Assembly (NCBI GenBank): GCA_050084985.1
Contig: JBITNC010000001.1
Location: forward strand, 209,064,001 to 209,128,000
Direction: 5' to 3'
DNA length: 64,000 nt
Source of the DNA: Nageia nagi
Taxonomy: Eukaryota; Pinophyta
Both the position numbers and the translations under genes were made by a program. Of this stretch, positions 21,693 to 34,660 are shown one piece after another. A model generated the notes under the pieces. That model did not search any database. It was not told where the DNA came from and was given only the letters and a program-made list of their open reading frames with translations. Numbering within the stretch: position 1 is the first letter of the stretch; each line of letters begins with the position of its first letter.

Positions 21693-23420
21693 CTCGCAAT
21701 GATTAAGAATAAGGGATTCCTAATTCTTTTAACAATCTTATGTTTTTTTGTATCTTGTGGTTTCAGATTTTGATTAAAGTTTTTTTTTATTCCATATCTT
21801 TTTAGGATCATTGATATAATCAGTAGTGATTTGATATAAGATGCCAACAATTGGATTGGGATGCTAGCAATTGGAATAGAATGCTAGCATTTGTTAAATA
21901 ATGGTAGGATCCCTAATTTTTATCAATAGAACAAGCAAAATATAGAAATCTAAGATGAACATGGGAATGAACCTTTTACTTATGATCCCTTTGCTCAAAT
22001 TGCATGTAGGAAAGGATGGATAGAGTTAAATATATAAATGCATTTAATAAAATTATTAATTAAGCTTTAAGGTTTAATTTACTGATTTGTTAGGTAGGGA
22101 TTGTTATAAAATGATTCACCTAAGAACTTTTATATTTTATCCACTTATGCTCTCCCTTTGCACTAAAAAGTCATCTTAGTTGATTAGAATGGATTCAATA
22201 CAAAAAGGGAAAATAAACCTTTATTTATTTCATATTATCACATAATTTTATCAAAGAATCTATACTAATTTACTTCCACACTTGGAAGGAGTTGATGAAT
22301 TTCCATTAAATTAGGAATGAATCTAAGGTAAATGATCTAGGTTAATGGTAGAATAGTACATTAAATGGTTAATGAATTTGGTGGGTAAATTCACACTAAA
22401 TTATTTTTATTTAACTAAGTATGCTTTCAATTTTGTACCTATGATGATTTCAAGTGATCAAAAATGTTAAGTAAAAGGGATAATGAATTTTTATTTGGTT
22501 TAAAATTTACACTCACATTAATACTCATACTTGTCTACCCTTACTGTGTCAAGAGGTAGTTGAAGGTTGATGTGACTCATAATAAGAGGTAATGAACCAC
22601 ATTAAATTACTTCTATAATTGGAAGAGTAAAATAAACTCATTAATATAGTGGTGAATTTTATGGTTGATTAGATTAATGTATACTAATTAAAATATTATT
22701 TGAAATACATTCAAAACTTTTAATTAATGGATATGTATGATTAGCAGATTAAATTTTGCATTCATATGCATTTAGTTTCATTAATTAAATGGGTAATTCT
22801 ATAAAATGAACATTAATTACTTAGATTTCATTACCAACTATTTATTCTTTTATTCTTATGTACCCATCAATAAAATACAATAAGCCTTAAAGCCAAAACA
22901 TGGAGATCAATACTGAATTCATAGGTTAGAAGTTGTTATTTCCTATCAAATGGATATATAAAAGGGAGTATGCTTAGATTTAATCATTAATATACATCTC
23001 AATGAAATTTATTAATCCCCATAGCACTAAGGGGACCACCTTGAGTACCAACCCATTACTTAGCCATAGCTTCTTAGGATTACCAACCTACCTTGATTAA
23101 ATACTTGATTAGACAAAACAAAGTTAGGAAAACTAAGAAAATTAAAATATACAATTAATACCACTCACATAATAAAGATTAATTAAGTTTATCAAAAAAA
23201 TATAAAGAAGATAAATAGATCATAAAAATAAATGTTCATATAGGATGTTTCTGCATTAAATTATCTTCTCATAAACATAAAATAAAAAGATAAAAATAAT
23301 TGATATATATGATATTTTTTATATTTTTTATTACTTTTTAAGAACATAAAAAATAAAAAGTAACAAAAATAATGGTCCAAACTTGTTCTCAAAAAGCTTT
23401 TCAAGTATAAGCCTCAAAAT
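21693..23420 (+). other. Element C untranslated leader
   Basis: Long AT-rich leader without coding signal. The segment at about 22,140-22,210 (TCCACTTATGCTCTCCCTTT) has a close counterpart, in reverse, in element A's leader near 39,240-39,290. Short repeats of an ATGCTAGCAATTGGA type occur at 21,840-21,890. Confidence 0.6.
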
Positions 23421-23429
23421 TAATATGAT

Positions 23430-25309
23430 TTTGAAGAGGGAGAAAGCCTTAGATCTACTTGGGCTCTTCTAAGAAAAGAAACACCTTGAGATGAAAATCT
23501 TAGGGTACAATAAGACCCATTGGATAATTATTTACAATATGTTAGATAGCATATTTTAGAATTAAGGATACCTCCATATTCATCCCATATACATAGTCTC
23601 TCTCTATATTGAAGATATTTAAGGGAAGATAAAATACCAATAGCAAAGGAACCACCTAACAATGAAGAAATAAAGGTGCCTCCTTTGAGAGCACAATCAA
23701 CTAATACAATAATGCAAAGGGGTCATTTTAGGCCTAAATATAAATGGGTTACATGATAATTTCTAGATGGGAGGTTAGTAAAATCTTACTTAAGAAGATA
23801 AGATTATTCATCCTCTACAATCTTAAGATAAATGGAGGATTTTGATGATAGGATAATTATATATATGAAAACTCCTATACCTCAAATAATAGATACCTTT
23901 ATATGATAACCCTTATCATATCTTAATATTAAACACCCCATATTCTTTAGCCAAAATTCAATAAATCACCCAAGGACAATTGATTTAGCCAAACTTACCA
24001 AGGTTCAAGTTGCAAGAAATAGCTCCATATCCTCATAAGAAAGAATGTGCACCTCAAAGAAATGTGTATCAACAAGGGAGTGTATAATGAAAAAATATGT
24101 AACAACAATAACAATTTATTGGCTCAATCTAATCAATAGGTAGTAAAACTAATAAAATTCATTGAACACCACTAGGTTCAAGCTCAATTGATGCCTAATA
24201 TATAACAAAATATGAATATGTCAAATATTCAACATCACTACCAACTTCAAACTCAACTTGTGCCTAATATTCAATACTAAGGTCAAGTTTAGGGCATGAT
24301 CATTATCTCCTTAGAACCATGGAGTGTATAGATAACAAGACCCTTGCTTCACTAAAAAGAAAATAATCTCATTAAAAAAGTGACAAGATGAACTTCAAAT
24401 ATATTATCTTCCTCCACCACAAGATAGGAAACAAGGATATCAATCATCTCTTAAACCATCTCATCAACCTCCACCACCAAAACCACCATATAGTGAAGGT
24501 TAATATGAGATAAGGACACTCTAAAAACATTAAGATGAACCTACTCAAGGATATGAAGAACTAAACTATCCTAAAGAAAAAGCATATACAAAATTTGAAG
24601 AATACCCTACCTATTAACATAATTAGCTAATAAATAGGGTAAAATAAGAGGATGATGATTTATATAAAAGATCAAACTAAGTAGAAAAAAGGTTATATAT
24701 GCAAGATAAACAAAAATATCTTATGCGATAATTTGTAATGAACCAATTCATCCTAATTTTCCAAAGAAAGAAATTCTTTATAAGTTTGAAATTCTAAAAA
24801 TTGAACGATTTAATGGAAAATAAGATCCTAAGGATCATATGAGGAAATTCAAATATTCAAGTTATTTAATTTCTAATGATAATGCATTAATGTTACATAC
24901 TTTTTCTATGACACTTTCTAGAAAAGTAATGGATTAGTAAAATAACTTACCAAGACATAGTGTTAGCTCATAATCTCAGTTAGCAAATTTATTTTCAGAA
25001 TATTTCAAAATCAACATCAAAGATAAGACTTCCATCACTGATCTCACAAGATTGCAACAATTTTTAGATGAATTTGTTATATATTTTATTGGATGATGGA
25101 GGATGGTATTGATAAGTTTGCCTTACATTTTACCTCAAGAAGAACTAGTTAAGTTATTCATTCAAAGTTGCTTAAGATCTATAGCTAGTACATTATTGAT
25201 TCAACAATATAAAAACTTTGAAGAAGCTATCTCTCAAGTGGTCATTATTTAAAGAGTTAAAATCCAATATGGAGAGATAAATACTAAAAGGTGATATGGT
25301 TATGCTAAG
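23430..25309 (+). pseudogene. Element C gag, N-terminal and capsid part
   Basis: Starts with EEGESLRSTWALLRKETP, then a Gln/Pro-rich stretch (LPPPQDRKQGYQSSLKPSHQ, about 24,400-24,470). Next comes ICNEPIHPNFPKKEILYKFE, nearly the same as element A's Gag. The Gag core includes RFNGK-DPKDHMRKFKYSSYL, NNLPRHSVSS, FKINIKDKTSITDLTRLQQF and LPQEELVKLFIQSCLRSIAS. It is interrupted at 25,309 by element B and resumes at 45,367. Stops include tandem stops before NNLPRH. The protein would form the particle shell. Confidence 0.82.
25305..25309. repeat. Target-site duplication of element B (left copy)
   Basis: CTAAG, repeated at 45,362-45,366. Confidence 0.92.
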
Positions 25310-25950
25310 TGTAGATGTTAAATAATATGATTAATGTAAATGGGATTGATTAATGCACTATTGCTCTACTTTGTAAATATTGATGCATATATCAAAAATA
25401 TGGAAATAACATATAATAGGAATGTAGTAGTGTTTACTTAGATTTAATATTTGCTCTATTAATCAAAAAATGCATAAATAATAGAGCATACATTCATGAA
25501 AAAGTATGTTGCTAATGCCCTAGAATTGGCATGCCATCAACACTGTAAGACAAATGAAATTACAAATGTGAACAAGAACATAGCAATATGTGAATTAATG
25601 AATAACCAAATGATGACCATACATTCAAACTTACAAAATAATAGATGCACACTATAGATAGACAAATCAAGTTACAATCCTTCAAATGATCTTCAATTAA
25701 TAATCTTTGTATTAGGTTTAAAGGATTATTTGCCCATGATTCACTCATGATCTATAGGTAATAAATGATGCCTTTATATATAATATAGGTATACATGAAT
25801 TTGATATTTTGATCCCTTATACATTACACAAGGGTCAACTACATGGCCTATACCTCTTTTATACATTTGTAATCCTTTTTTAAATAATACATTGTTAAGG
25901 GATTAAAATGATTTATTAAATACATAAAGGTTCATTTTGAGGCATCTATA
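25310..25950 (-). repeat. Element B 3' LTR
   Basis: Plus-strand start TGTAGATGTTAAAT, end GGCATCTATA (terminal CA decayed to TA). A polypurine tract adjoins it on the right, so on the coding strand it is the 3' LTR. Confidence 0.9.
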
Positions 25951-25963
25951 TTTTCCTTTCTTT
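25951..25963 (-). other. Element B polypurine tract
   Basis: AAAGAAAGGAAAA on the minus strand, directly before the 3' LTR; primes plus-strand DNA synthesis. Confidence 0.75.
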
Positions 25964-26504
25964 GGATGTGTGATTGAACCAATAAAATTACATTTCCAAA
26001 GCAGAAGTGTAGGAGAAGCTTAGAATTTTTTTGTTTGATCTTTTTGCTAAAACTTTATTTTACTAATGATGAATGAATGATGTTGAGGGTTCTTATGCTA
26101 CCCCCTTTTGACTTAAGTGTCTAAGGAGAGATCCTTAAGTGGAGTAGCCAAGGTAAAAGCTATCAAAGGAGCTATCTTTAGGAATACTATTTGGATGATG
26201 TTTTGATGACTATAGAAATCCATATCCAAAGTTGGAGATGGAAGATATGATGTGTCCCCTTTATACTATTTTAATTATAAATCTAGCCATTCCATCATGT
26301 CAGGTAGTTGGGAATTAGATGCACTTATGTCCATTTCTCAAAATAGAGAGGTTATGCTTTGGATGGGTGGAAATAGGAATTAAATATATAGTGTTAATGG
26401 CCTAAAATATAGTGAGTATGTTTTTGGCACCCTAGTTTTGATTATAATTTTCTTTTATTCTTCTAGATCTATGTACTATAATGAAGTGTTAGTCATAAAA
26501 TAAA

Positions 26505-26960
26505 GATATGGATGCACAGTAAGTTGCATCATCCATTAAAGATTATCCAATGTCAATAAGCTTATTTATGGTTGCATTGTTGGTTTATATTTTAAGTGAG
26601 TGAACTACAAAAATCATATGATACATAGTAAAATGCATCATCCATTGGAGATGATCCATTGTCAACAAATTGCTAATGATTGTTTATCATTGATTTACTT
26701 TTAAGTGAGGGAACTCTCATTAGCCATTTTGTTGGCCATCAAATATCATGTGCTTATATGTCTATGATTCAAAGATAATATGCTTTAGATGGGTTCAAAG
26801 CAAAAACCATGTGGATACATAGCAAAATGCATAATCCATTAGAGATTATCCAATGTTAAAAAATTGTAAACAACTGTATCATTGGTTTACTTTTAAATGA
26901 GGGAACTCTCACTAGCCATTTCATTTGCCATAAATGATCATATTTTTATATGTATATGAT
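26505..26960 (-). repeat. Tandem repeats in element B 3' region
   Basis: Three imperfect copies of a unit marked by AAAATGCATCATCCATTGGA (near 26,512, 26,622 and 26,817). Each copy is followed by a GTTTACTTTTAAGTGAGGGAA-like stretch. Spacing is about 110 and 195 bp. Between integrase and the 3' LTR; no coding. Confidence 0.7.
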
Positions 26961-27159
26961 CCAAAGATATTATACTATTAATTTTTTTATACACCACTAA
27001 CATCATGATGATAGTCAAACATGCTATCAGCACCATGTCCTACTTGGATATTTACAAAAAATAAAAAGTTGTACCATTGCATTAGATATAAATTATTTGT
27101 AGGGTATAGAGCTATTCTTTTAAATAATAAAAATGCTTGAGATGGATGGCATTGAATTT

Positions 27160-28430
27160 TTTTTATTCTTCCTTGCCATTTAATGTTGATAACCTATATG
27201 CTCCTAATCCTATTTCATCAATAATAAAATATAGGCCCAACCAATTGGATTCAAACTTTCCTTTAGCCTCATAATTTGTTATTTTTTTGTTGATATTATC
27301 TTTTAATACTAGGTCCCATATTTTAAAATCTTAGCTTTTGTCTTCTTTCCAAATGCTCACTTAATTTAGCATGATAGAACTTTTAATGTTCAATGGATTT
27401 GATTCTCTTTTCATCTAATAGTTCTAATTGCTACAATATTACTTTTCTTGCATCCTCATCTAAAATATCATCCTATAAAGAAATCCTAAGTGAAGAAATC
27501 TCTAACTCAAGTGGCCAATTGGCCTCATCTCCATATACCAATGAAAAAGGGGTTTCCCTAGTGGCTATTTAGACACTAGTTCTATAGGCCCATAGTGCAT
27601 ATGGCAATTGCTCATGTCAATCTATTTTATACTTATCCCATGTTTTGGTAAGAATACTCTTAAGTGTCTTGTTTATTCTTTAGCTTGACCATTACCTTGA
27701 GGATAGTAAATTGAAGAAAAGGTTTATGTGATATGAAACTTTTTAAAAAATGATTACATATCCTTTCCCTTGAAATTTTGACCATTATCCATGACCAACC
27801 TTTGTGGCACACCAAATCTAGTGATGATATATTTTGTAAGGAATGCAATGACATTTTATTGTGTAACTAACTTCATGGGGATAGATTCCACCCACTTGGT
27901 AATATATTATGTAGCTATGATGATAAATCTATGTCCTTCCATAGAATAAGGATTAATCATGCTAATCAAATATATGCCCCAAGTAGCAAAGGGCCATGGA
28001 GAAATAATGGAATTGAGTTCTTGAGTGGGCTATTTTTCTAAGTTTGTATTCCTTTGGCAATACACATATACTTTCACATGAGTTTGGTAATCCTACTATA
28101 TAGTGGGCCAATAGTACCCTATTCTCAAGATCTTGTTATAGAGAACTTTGGCATAAAAATGTCCACCACATAATCCATCATGAGCTTGCTCTAAAGTAAT
28201 ATATATCTCATATTATGTTAAACATATCAATAAGGTACAATCAAAGGATCCTCTATATAAAATATCACCAATGATAACATATTTCATAGAATTCCTTCTC
28301 AATGTTAATCTATCATTCTTAGTATATCTAGAAGGAATGCTTTGGTATTTAAAGTATGTATAGATATCAAAGTACCAATATTGAAAAGCATAATCATTGG
28401 TAATAAGACATGATAAAATAAAATGAACAT
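27160..28430 (-). pseudogene. Element B integrase
   Basis: Minus strand. The N-terminal region is MKYVIIGDILYRGSFDC then a His/Cys zinc-binding area (HDGLCGGHFYAKVLYNK, then VKVYVYCQRN). In the core, WGIYLISMINPYS stands where W-G-x-D is normal, so the first catalytic Asp is now Tyr. RFGVPQRLVMDNGQNFKG keeps the second Asp. YYPQGNGQAKE has Lys where the family has the catalytic Glu. The C-terminal module reads KFESNWLGLYFIIDEIGLGA and ends LNGKEE...IHLKHFYY. It would integrate element DNA; two of three catalytic residues are lost. Confidence 0.88.
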
Positions 28431-28925
28431 GGGTTATGTAAGATGGAGAACTCAACTTATGAATAGTGGAAATGGTTTCCTCATCTTTAAGCTCAATTGG
28501 TACCAAAGAGGCTACACTTGTCATAGCATCTGTATATCTATTATTAGTCCTAGGAATGGTCTTAGTATCATACCTATCAAGGTTGTCCAAAAATGCAATC
28601 ACAACCACTCTATAAGGATTTAGTTTCTCATCTTTGGTATCATAACTTCCCTTCACTTGGTTGACCATAAGCTATGAGTCCCTATAAAATTTTATGTCTA
28701 TGTTTTTTAGTTTTAAAGCCACCTTCAATCCCAATATCAAAGCTTCATACTCATCCATATTATTATTGTATTTGAAATATAATTTGTATGCAATAGGGAT
28801 TACTTAATTAGTAGGAGAAACCATAATAATACCTACCCCTACTTTGTGAATGCATCTAGAACCATCAAAATATAGGGTCCAAACTACATGCTCATCCTTT
28901 AGAAGATAAATATAATCATTAGGGA
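28431..28925 (-). pseudogene. Element B second RNase H (between RNase H and integrase)
   Basis: Minus strand. TLYFDGSRCIHKVGVGIIMV carries the first Asp. YNNNMDEYEALILGLKVAL carries the EYEAL Glu. The DS of the DS-x-L-V motif survives as RDS before a stop, followed by LMVNQVKGSYDTKDEKLNPY and IPRTNNRYTDAMTSVASLVP. Such an additional RNase H after the normal one is a known feature of Tat-lineage elements and is thought to help remove the RNA template. The intact tail of the domain and the start of integrase form one open frame (28,213-28,668). Confidence 0.87.
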
Positions 28926-28989
28926 TGGATATCCCATCAAAATCACATCATAGGCACCCTATTAATAGGTCATATAGTTGTTGATGCCT

Positions 28990-29162
28990 TGGTCCCTCCT
29001 CAAAAATGTCATGAAATTCTTTTTGGAAAACCTCTTTACCTTTCTAAGGAAAATTTGTAATATCCTATCCTTTAATAGATTTTTGCTTTACCACATTAAT
29101 ATCAAATTCTTACAATAACATTAGCCACTTTACAAATCTACTTGATAAGTGTTGTTTAGTCA
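28990..29162 (-). pseudogene. Element B first RNase H, C-terminal part
   Basis: The remainder of the RNase H split by element A. It reads WLMLLQEFDINVVKQKSIKG and QDITNFP on the minus strand, as in the end of Ty3/gypsy RNase H (W...L-x-E-FD-I...KG...AD). It is rejoined with 40,669-41,080. Confidence 0.75.
29158..29162. repeat. Target-site duplication of element A (left copy)
   Basis: AGTCA, repeated at 40,664-40,668. Confidence 0.92.
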
Positions 29163-30010
29163 TGTTGTAGTGAAAATAGAGCTAGAATGTAGAATAACAT
29201 AAAATACAATTATTCTTCAATCTTCACTAAACCTCAAATTATGTGAAATAGGTAAAAATATTGTAATTGTAAATAGATATTGATTTTTAGTTCAAACTAC
29301 AATTTGCCCTTGGAAGGGACTTTGTTAAATGCCATTTCCCAAAATAATAGTATTAGATCTCCATTGTTTTTTATTTGCTTGCTTCTCTCCTTGCTATGAA
29401 CAACCTGTAAATCCTACACACAAGCAAAAGATAATAACATCAAAGCATCTATGTATGACATATATTAAATTGAAGCTAACATAAAATAATAAAAGGTATG
29501 AGCTCACAAGATTTTGGCAGCATTACCCTACTTCAAAATTGGGCCAAGATCCTCTCTCATTTTCTTTGTATTAGCTTGTATTTATAGATTTTGGGTGAGA
29601 TGTTCAAAGGTTAGTAAGAGGAAGTGAAAAGCCACCGTAGGTCGTAACTGACCCCCTCTATCCACATCATCTTGGAAAGTTGAAACATTTCAACTTTCTC
29701 TCACTATTTTGCTTCTATTCAGCTGTTATAGAGTCACCAGTGATTGGAAGATGGATGCCAACGACTGGCTCAAAATGCCAGTGTTTGTTTTGGGTCACCG
29801 ACAACTGGTTTTCAATTTTTATAACAATATTAAAATGACTATCAAATAGCCAATTTTTATTGAAAAGGGGTCATGTGACCACTCATTTTGCATGTACTCA
29901 ATGAGAGCTATTCAATAATGGAGTTTTCAAGCTTATCTGAGGCTTGTATAAAGAGTTATGATTAGTTCAATGTTTACTAGTTAACAAGGGGACATTTTTA
30001 GGTGTCTACA
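29163..30010 (-). repeat. Element A 3' LTR
   Basis: Plus-strand start TGTTGTAGTGAAAAT, end GGTGTCTACA. It holds a TATA box (TATAAATACA on the minus strand, 29,577-29,586) and a near-perfect 24-base palindrome at 29,675-29,698. It also holds a run of GTCACCRRYRAYTGG motifs at 29,747-29,815. About 5% different from the 5' copy by eye; most changes lie in 29,690-29,960. Confidence 0.93.
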
Positions 30011-30023
30011 TTTTGCCCCTTTT
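30011..30023 (-). other. Element A polypurine tract
   Basis: AAAAGGGGCAAAA on the minus strand, directly before the 3' LTR; the same tract flanks D's 3' LTR at 51,040-51,052. Confidence 0.8.
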
Positions 30024-30559
30024 TGAATTATCAACCAAAAATGTAGTTGATAATTTCAAAAATATAGAATGAGAAGCTTTGTTGCTTGATTATTTTTTGT
30101 TGCTTTTTTATGATATAATTTTTGACTCAATTTCTTAAATGAATCAAAATTTTGATCAAATTATGATAAAAATGTGTTTTCATTTTACATTTGATGTAGT
30201 TTTGAAAACAAATTTGAATATACTTCAGAAGTGACTATTTTCGGTATGACAATGTGTTGAGCTTATGTGATAGTTGCATGACATTTCTATTATGTCATTT
30301 TACATGTCTAAGCACACAAGTACTGTATAAGTCCTCTTTAGTATATGAGTTTGATGTTGTTGTCCTTTGTCCTGACAAAAAGGTTTCAAGATGATCTCCT
30401 GTAACAATGATACATCACATTTTATCTCCTTTGATATTTGTAAATGTTAACGATATTTTTAAGAAATATTATCAAAATATTTTTTCATATAAAGCTTAAG
30501 ATATTTTATTAGGATATAATTATAGCTTCTCTAAATCAAAACTTGTTATTTATACATAT

Positions 30560-32345
30560 TTCATCATCGGTGTTGTCATGAGGATAGCCCTTGCCATGGC
30601 TGAATATGATTTTTTAACTTTTGCAATTGATACATTTTGAAAATGATATTGTAATACATCAAAACTACACTTGTGTCCATCTCCATACTATGTGATATTT
30701 ATGGTAGTTGCATGACAAGACTCTAGTTTGTCTCTGCATACCAAAGTGAGTATGTGATGGTAAGCTTATTTGATGTATACAATTTTAAGATAGTGATGTT
30801 GTATATCAAAACTTCACTTGTGTTTATCTCCATATTGTGTGTTGTTTATGGTAGTTGTATGACAAAACTCTAGTTTTTCTATGCATGCCAAAGCGAGTAT
30901 GTGATAAGAAGCTTGTTTTGTATATACAAGTCATCTTTCATTTTCTCTGCTTTTGACCCAGCGAAATGGGTTTCGTGATGATCTTTTGCATAAGTCTTTT
31001 AGAATCATATTGAGCATAAATATCTTATTTTAGGTTATAGGCAATCATAATTGCCTTAACCATGAATAGACATATAAATTTTGATTTTGTAATTAATAAT
31101 GTTTTGGGTACATTTTAAGAGAGAATGTAGCCATGGTTGTACTATGTGATCATGGGCTTACTTTGATTATGGTGCTGATCTTAGCATTATAACCCCTTTT
31201 GAACTGACTAATAATGTCAGTGATGATGATGATAGACTGTTCAAAAAACTAATACATATTAGGTAGTGACCAAGTAAGATGAATGTATGAATGATTCTAA
31301 CCTTATTATTTCAATCATTTATAGGTGAACATAAGGTTTGATTTTAGGTCATGGGAAATTGTATTTACCCCAATTATCCAAGTATGATTTCTTGAGCTTT
31401 GCAATTGAAGTATTTTGAACACACATTGGTTGTACACCAAATAGGTACTAAAGGCTTGTTTCCATATATCATTACATGGGTGTCTTGTGTTTATCCCAAG
31501 GAATGTATGGAGCTGAGTCAAGTATATGACATGAAGTCCCCTTTGTGTGCATTGATTTGAATTTTGATTATTATGTTATTACTTAGAAGAATAGGTTTTA
31601 TAAAAAATCATTGGAATCATGTTTTTTGATGAATAGTGTTTCCTGAATACGTATAACAATAAGTGATGACTAAACATGCATAACATGACATATGATTTGA
31701 ACTAGGGAGTTCATGATTCATTGTAAGATCATAAACAAGAAATGGTGTTTGTCCTATCAAGGATTCATGATGAAATTATTTATGATCGAGTTTGCATGTT
31801 TATTTGGTTATCTTTTTTTTTTTTAATGGCATAATGTGGTGAGCAAACATAGTCATGTATCTTAAGAAGATACAAACAAACTAATATGTTATCATTGTAG
31901 AATTATACAAATACCACTAGACTCATAATTAGGTGATAATATACTTGAGGTTGGTAAGTGGTTAAGTCCATACTTGTACACTTGAGTTTATCAACTTATG
32001 TACGAATATTTTAGATCTTGATTTTGTTGGTTGATGGTAGAGGCAAATGATTTGCTTTGGGTCGTGGACAACCATAGTTGCCCCAAATTATGATCAAACA
32101 TAAACTTTTTGAATTTTTGCAATCAAAGTATTTTGAAAATAGGTTCTACAACTTACTAGGTATTCATGCTTGCCTACATATGCTATTTCATGGAACACTT
32201 TATTCCATAGGCTCTTTGCCATTAGCATGTATGCGACATGGAATCTTTTCAAAGTAGATAACATTTTAATGTTTGATAATTCTGCTATTTGCCCCAGCAT
32301 AATGGGTTTCATTGTCATTTCTTGCAAAAATCATTAGAAACATGT
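30560..32345 (-). repeat. Long degenerate repeats in element A 3' region
   Basis: About four imperfect units, starting near 30,565, 31,033, 31,346 and 32,058. Each has an ATAGTTGCC/ATAATTGCC-like block, TTTTGCAATT-x-AAGTATTTTGAA, a TTCATGG or TACATGG block and a CCCAGCNNAATGGGTTTC-like block. A related unit occurs in element D at 51,190-51,480. No coding. Confidence 0.55.
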
Positions 32346-32814
32346 TTTTCCATGATTGAGGTTTTTTGTTGAACAAGACTTGAAAATAAGAGAAATGAAT
32401 TCTACTTCATTTATCGAGATGGTGATACAAAATCAAGTTTGCTACAAAGATCAACATAATGGTAGATGATATATATTATGTATTTTGTTATTCATTCTTG
32501 AGAAATTTAAAAGCATGATTTTAAACTTTAATCATGAATGTACTTTGATGTGCTACACATTGACGATGTATCTCTAAGTTTGAATAAGTACTTCGATTAT
32601 TGTTATTAGTTTTATTGTTATTTCAATCATCGATGTTGATTGGGATATTATTAAATATCTTCAAATTTAAGGATAATGATTTGAAAAATTGCAGTATTAG
32701 ATTGTATCATTTACCAAACTTGGCTACTAATACTTTTTATTTTATGATAACATGTACAAAAGGATATGGAACAAGATGTAGCACACTTTCAATTTATAGG
32801 TAGATGATAATGAA

Positions 32815-33215
32815 TGGAAAGGGAAGAAGAACATCAATTTCCAATTCAAAGGGAAGAGCAATTTCTTACTCTTGATCCCAAGGAATGATGGAAGCTTTCT
32901 AATGATGTTCTAAGGGGTTGAAATGGATGGTATATGATAGAAAAAGAACATTGACTTCCAATTTAATGGGGAGAATGATTTCTTATTCTTGATCCCAAAG
33001 AATAATGGAAGCTATAAAATTTAACAATGTTCTAGGGTTGACTTTTATCAATCTACAAAGGGCAATTTTTTGCTTAAACTTGTAGATAAGAATAGAAGTA
33101 ATAGGTTTTAACAATAATAGTGTTGACTCCCATATTAATGGGGAGAGCAATTACTCGCTCTTTTTCTCAAATAATATGGAAGCACCTCCAATTTAACAAT
33201 TGGTAAAGGTGGATT
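32815..33215 (-). repeat. Tandem repeats of about 115-180 bp in element A 3' region
   Basis: Three clear units marked by TTAATGGGGAGAGCAATTNCT and a following TTGATCCCAAGGAATAATGG-like stretch (near 32,840, 32,955 and 33,130), with a partial unit between. Non-coding. Confidence 0.65.
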
Positions 33216-34430
33216 AAGAAATATATGGATGTTGAATAATAAAATATGAAATTTGGTATAGTATAACATGTATGGGGGGATGGTGGATGTTAATATGAAA
33301 ATAGTATAACAAATGAATAGACATAGGATGTATTGAGTATTTAGATAGATAAACTAATCAAATCATCAAGGCATTGATAAATATAAGTGTAATATTAATT
33401 ACTATGTAATAATAAATAGTATGGGATGGAGGCATGGGATGATGAAGAAATGTAATGATCATAATATTCAAGTTGACCATATTAACCAATCACCATTGGA
33501 TTTCTCCTTCTTTATATGATAAAAAACAAAGTCATGATGTTCTCAAAATTATCATAGACTCATGTGTGTGCAATGATGTTTATTTCCATCTCTAGACAAT
33601 CTCAAACTAAATGTCACAAGAGCATAAAATATATAAGCTAGTTCATCCATATGAAATGTACAAAGGTCCATAGGAAAGAAGGTCGCTAACCAATATGGAC
33701 ATGTCACCACTCGTAAGGTATGCCCCATTACCAGATAGGCATCCATAGCCCCGATGAGGATTAACCCCTCAATCTCACTACAACCTTGCTCTACTGCTAG
33801 TTAGGCATCTATAGCCCCTATAGAGGATATTGTAATCACCCAAGAATCATTGATATGATGTAGTAATTTTTTTTTTTTTGACTTTTGTCATCTCTTTTCA
33901 CCTCTTTTTTTTTTTAACTATCAAATGATTCTTGGGTTCGAGATGAAGCAAATAATAGGATGAACATGTAATACTTTTGCTCAAAATCATGCTCTTGTAA
34001 CACCTCATTATTGACTATTTTAAGATTATTTAAATGTGAAGATGTGTATGAGTCCATAATAACCTTAAGTGTATCATAGTCATGTTTGTTTATCATCCAA
34101 AGTTTCAAGAATTTCATGATGAAGGTTGGTAAGGTCAATAAGAATATTAATTTCATAAACTATTTCTTTTATAATAAGTATTAAACATATTTGTATAATG
34201 GTATGGAAGTGATCATGGATAATGTATAGTATATATGCCTTGATGAATTGTTAGAATATAATCTAATACTCAAATATTCCAACATAATGGGGGATGAATA
34301 TGAGGTGGAAAAAGGGGAAGGCATGGAAATGCAATAACATATTATAACCTATTTCAAAATCGGATATGATCATTTTAATTTTTAATCATATTTTGATGTT
34401 TGTGTGATTTCCAGACCATGTTTTGATGAA
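33216..34430 (-). other. Non-coding 3' region of element A, shared with element D
   Basis: Segment 33,540-33,840 (ACTCATGTGTGTGCAATGAT near 33,558; CATCCATAGCCCCGATGAGG near 33,740) has a clear counterpart in element D at 55,380-55,620. A and D therefore share this 3' part in the same orientation. No gene is seen. Confidence 0.6.
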
Positions 34431-34660
34431 CTTTTTTTTTTATATGATGGAGGACAACTGTCCCAATGTGATCTATGTAAAACATGAGGAGATCAAAAGT
34501 AAGATGGGGGATGACTGCCCCAATGTGAACGATGTGAAGGAGATTGAATATCCTTATGCAAATAACACAATTCATCATTGTTTAATTATGTGGAATGTAT
34601 GTATGTATTTTGTAGATGATGTAAATTATTATCTATCAATAAAGGTATATCTATTTCAAA

